Under the pieces are notes generated by a model. It was not told where the DNA came from, searched no databases, and worked only from the letters and a program-made list of their open reading frames with translations. Below, in pieces: positions 61,843 through 64,000 of a stretch of 64,000 bases of DNA (position 1 is its first letter; each line of letters opens with the position of its first letter). Source of the stretch: JBBRVW01 sp963784645 (GTDB lineage Bacteria > Actinomycetota > Actinomycetes > JACCUZ01); assembly GCA_963784645.1 (NCBI GenBank), contig CAWARY010000018.1:1-64000 (forward strand), read 5' to 3'. The position numbers were made by a program, and so were the translations under genes.

Positions 61843-63359
61843 GTGGCGTGCTTGAGGTGGGTGAGGCCGAGGGGGCTGGTCCAGGTCTTGGTCCTGCTGG
61901 TGGGGTCGTAGTGCAGGTGCCATCGGCCGTGGGTCTTGGCGTTGTGGTGCTGGCGGCAGAGGGGTCCGAGGTTGCGGCGCACGGTCTGGCCGCCGTGTCG
62001 TCCGTCGCGGTAGGCGACGATGTGGTCGCAGTCGCAGGTGTGGGCGGGTGAGCCGCAGCCGGGGAACCCGCAGACCTGGTCGCGGGCGTTGACGTAGGCC
62101 GCGAGCGGGCCGCTGGGGCGGTAGCGGCGGGCGCCGCGGTCGAGCAGCTGCCCGCTGACCGGTTCGGTGAGCCACCGGACCCAGTCGCGGTCGCCGGCCA
62201 TCCGGCGCGCGAGCTCGGCGGGGATGGCGCCGTAGCCGGGGAGGTGGCCGGGGTTGTCGGCCAGCCCGAGGGCGGTGGGCATGTCGAGCACGACGGCGGC
62301 GGTCTGCGCGCCGCCGCAGGTGCAGCGCGGCAGCCGTCGCCCCGCGGTGGTGGCTGGTCCTTGGCTGAGGAGCGCCAGCAGCACCCGCAGGTCCACGGCG
62401 TTCTCGTCGGCGTTCTCTTCGTCGTGCTCGCTGTCCTCGCCGTCGCCCTCGTCGTCGTCGCTGTCGCTGTCGCCTTGATCGTCGGCCGCATCGTCGACGG
62501 GCCTGCTGTCGACCACCTCGGTGTCGATCGACGGGTCGGTCGGTGCGGTCGTGCGGAGGGTAGGGTCGAGGCCGAGGATGCGGTCGATGACCAGGTCGAC
62601 GCGTAGCGCGTCCAGGGCGACGTGGTCCAGGCCGGCGGCGCGGCGGGCGGCTCGCACGGTCTTCGCGGCGGCGGTGGTGGCGCCCCACATCTCGATCTCG
62701 ACATCGGCCGGCAGCGGCAGGTACCAGCCGGTGCGGCCGTCGCGGTCCGGGACCCGCTCGATCCGCCGCTGCTCGTGCGCCTTCTGGGCGCGGTCGGCGG
62801 CTGCGTGCGGGTCGACCCGCACGACCGCGTCCCGCACCGCGCGTCTGGTCTCGGCCGGGGTCTGGCGTGCCATCACCGGCAGCACCCGGGCCTCGACCGC
62901 GGCGGCGACCTCGTCGGGCAGGCCTTCGGTCTCCCGGACCAGGTGCGCGGCGTGGGCGTGGCCGACCCGGCCGGTGTCCATCAGGGCCAGGGTGGCGGGG
63001 AACCGGTCCCGCAGGTCGAGGGCGACCCGGACCCGCCGGGAGGCGGTCACCGGGGACAGCCGGAGCGCGGCGCCCAGCTCGTGCCGGGCGTCCTGCGGGT
63101 GCAGCCCGAGGGCCTCGGTGCGGTCCGCGACCAGCGCGACCGTGCGCTGCGCGATCGCCGCGACCTGCGCGGTGACCCGCTCGGTCACCCGCAGGTACCC
63201 GACCAGCTCACCCGGCTCCAGGGTCCCCGGGTCGACCGACTCCAACAGCCCCGCGAGCTCGGACACCGACCCGTCCAGCTGCAGCTCCAGCGCGGCCCGC
63301 TCCCACCCGCAGCCGCGGTCGGCCAGCACCCCGACCAGGTCCAGCGAGCCCATCTCCAT
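61827..63359 (-). CDS. HNH endonuclease with DUF222 domain (13E12-repeat family)
   Basis: A 510-residue protein. The N-terminal DUF222 part spans about 1-400 (ELVGYLRVTERVTAQVAAIA, GHAHAAHLVRETEGLPDEVA). An acidic low-complexity insert (DDDEGDGEDSEHDEENADEN) near residue 300 is unusual. The C-terminal HNH motif is CGFPGCGSPAHTCDCDHIVA, then HGGQTVRRNLGPLCRQHHNA with the zinc and catalytic residues. Families of such genes occur in many copies in actinobacteria and may be mobile or defensive. ATG 63359 is preceded by TAGGTT and six bases. Confidence 0.9.
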   Translation of the reverse strand: MEMGSLDLVGVLADRGCGWERAALELQLDGSVSELAGLLESVDPGTLEPGELVGYLRVTERVTAQVAAIAQRTVALVADRTEALGLHPQDARHELGAALRLSPVTASRRVRVALDLRDRFPATLALMDTGRVGHAHAAHLVRETEGLPDEVAAAVEARVLPVMARQTPAETRRAVRDAVVRVDPHAAADRAQKAHEQRRIERVPDRDGRTGWYLPLPADVEIEMWGATTAAAKTVRAARRAAGLDHVALDALRVDLVIDRILGLDPTLRTTAPTDPSIDTEVVDSRPVDDAADDQGDSDSDDDEGDGEDSEHDEENADENAVDLRVLLALLSQGPATTAGRRLPRCTCGGAQTAAVVLDMPTALGLADNPGHLPGYGAIPAELARRMAGDRDWVRWLTEPVSGQLLDRGARRYRPSGPLAAYVNARDQVCGFPGCGSPAHTCDCDHIVAYRDGRHGGQTVRRNLGPLCRQHHNAKTHGRWHLHYDPTSRTKTWTSPLGLTHLKHATPLLT

Positions 63360-63365
63360 GCCCCG

Positions 63366-63371
63366 AACCTA
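63366..63371 (-). promoter_or_regulatory. Leaderless -10 box (TAGGTT) of the HNH gene
   Basis: Minus strand: TAGGTT, six bases, then ATG at 63359. Confidence 0.5.
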
Positions 63372-63450
63372 GAACCACCCCCGGACACAAACCCGCTCCG
63401 GCGATCACCCGGGAACCGTTGCGCAGCAACGGATCCCGGCCCTGAGCAGG

Positions 63451-63481
63451 GGCATGCCGACCAGGGTCCTGCTGGCGCGAG
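63451..63481 (-). repeat. Fragment duplicating the DUF2203 gene 5' region
   Basis: GGCATGCCGACCAGGGTCC at 63451-63469 is identical to 60117-60135, the start codon region of the DUF2203 gene, and the surrounding bases match partly. The fragment opens a frame (MPLLRAGIRCCATVPG) that stops after 16 codons. It lies in the 135-base gap between the HNH and DinB genes. Confidence 0.6.
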
Positions 63482-63494
63482 GCTGCGCCGGCAC

Positions 63495-64000
63495 CTACAG
63501 CGCGGTCCGCTCTGATCGTGCGGCGTAGAGGTCGCGTAGTAGGGCGGCTTCTGCCAGGTGGTGCACCATCTCGCGCGCCTGCCACCACACGATCGACGCG
63601 AACGGGACGTCCGGGTCGAGCCCGGTGGGCATCTGGCTGTAGCCGACTCGGACGAAGTCGGCCTCGTCCATCGCGACGATTCCGTCGTGCCAGCGCTGGT
63701 ACCAGGACCAGAGCTGGTCCAGCCCTCCGTCTGCTGTCGCTGCGAAGTCGACCACATCGTCCGGGGGGATCGCGCGGGAGCCGAAGGTCCACTCCCAGCG
63801 AGCGGCGAAGCCGCTGGTCAGGTGCGCCAGACGCCAGCCGATGGTGGTGAAGACAGCTTCGTCGCCATCGCTGTGCTCGAGCTGGTAGTCCCCCGGGCCG
63901 TACGAGCGGCCGGCCGCCGAGTTCCGATTGCGCAGGGACCAGCACGGTCGAACGGGCTCCCACAGGTACTCGTCGTCGGTCATGCCGGCAAGGCGCTCCT
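63495..64000 (-). CDS. DinB-family protein, 5' end beyond the window
   Basis: At least 168 residues. The DinB four-helix fold is seen in TTIGWRLAHLTSGFAARWEW, a metal-site-like His in that helix, and MVHHLAEAALLRDLYAA at the C-terminus. The ATG at 63983 is in frame, but the codons before it (ERLAG) continue the sequence usual in this family (RLAGMTDDEYLWEPV), so the true start lies beyond 64000. DinB relatives include mycothiol-dependent enzymes of actinobacteria. Confidence 0.82.
   Translation of the reverse strand, partial: ERLAGMTDDEYLWEPVRPCWSLRNRNSAAGRSYGPGDYQLEHSDGDEAVFTTIGWRLAHLTSGFAARWEWTFGSRAIPPDDVVDFAATADGGLDQLWSWYQRWHDGIVAMDEADFVRVGYSQMPTGLDPDVPFASIVWWQAREMVHHLAEAALLRDLYAARSERTAL

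Overview
The window is very GC-rich actinobacterial chromosome, gene-dense on both strands, with frequent GTG starts and many 4-base stop/start overlaps. The gene content (type II NADH dehydrogenase, family-5 uracil-DNA glycosylase, PPOX/F420-type oxidoreductase, DUF222/13E12 HNH gene, DUF501, DUF4287, DUF885, the mfd-mazG-eno-divIC-DUF501-ppx order) fits the Nocardioidaceae or a close relative. That placement is inference; no 16S gene is present.

Layout. 1-1.2 kb: an apparently intact IS481-type insertion sequence abutting tRNA-Gln(TTG). 1.3-6.9 kb: glmU-prs, an NAD-binding oxidoreductase, a reverse-strand gene, then rplY and pth. 6.9-10.1 kb: a GNAT/HxlR divergent pair and a secreted protein gene (degenerate HNH + FN3-like + metallophosphoesterase) broken by about eleven frame switches. 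10.1-13.2 kb: a YjbR-like gene and ppc. 13.2-13.7 kb: a repeat island (three 74-base palindromic units and two 24-base palindromes). 13.9-19.1 kb: mfd, a SurA-like lipoprotein and mazG. 19.2-24.7 kb: two tandem paralogous membrane proteins with a degenerate VWA domain and long coiled coils. 24.7-30.7 kb: DUF885 peptidase-like gene, a second repeat island, then eno-divIC-DUF501-ppx-GNAT. 30.7-42 kb: EamA transporter, GNATs, PadR/HAAS pair, dienelactone hydrolase, udgB, ndh, ACT protein, def, an unusual tRNA with a TAA anticodon, a Bax-inhibitor-1 protein, a PPOX/DUF4287 pair and thiolase. 42-47.6 kb: a polar amino acid ABC transporter facing a GcvT-like/FAD-oxidoreductase pair. 47.6-53.3 kb: SGNH hydrolase, MBL hydrolase, cystathionine beta-synthase, then a small (ADGG)n repeat peptide, a JmjC/cupin oxygenase and a sucrase/ferredoxin-like protein. 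53.4-64 kb: msrA, a dimethylargininase-like gene, alpha/beta hydrolase, GNATs, cystathionine gamma-synthase/lyase, an orphan GlmL-type ATPase, DUF2203, a methyltransferase, a nitroreductase remnant, a 13E12-type HNH gene and a DinB-like gene running off the right edge.

How the genes work together: most of the window is housekeeping (cell-wall precursor, PRPP, translation, repair, glycolysis, anaplerosis). Cystathionine beta-synthase plus a gamma-synthase/lyase could run transsulfuration. The accessory interest lies in the repeat-peptide/JmjC/ferredoxin run, the tandem VWA paralogues, the palindromic repeat families, the IS-tRNA junction, the pervasive leaderless starts (at least 13 genes with a TANNNT box 6-8 nt before the start codon) and two or three apparent CTG start codons inside CTGA overlaps.
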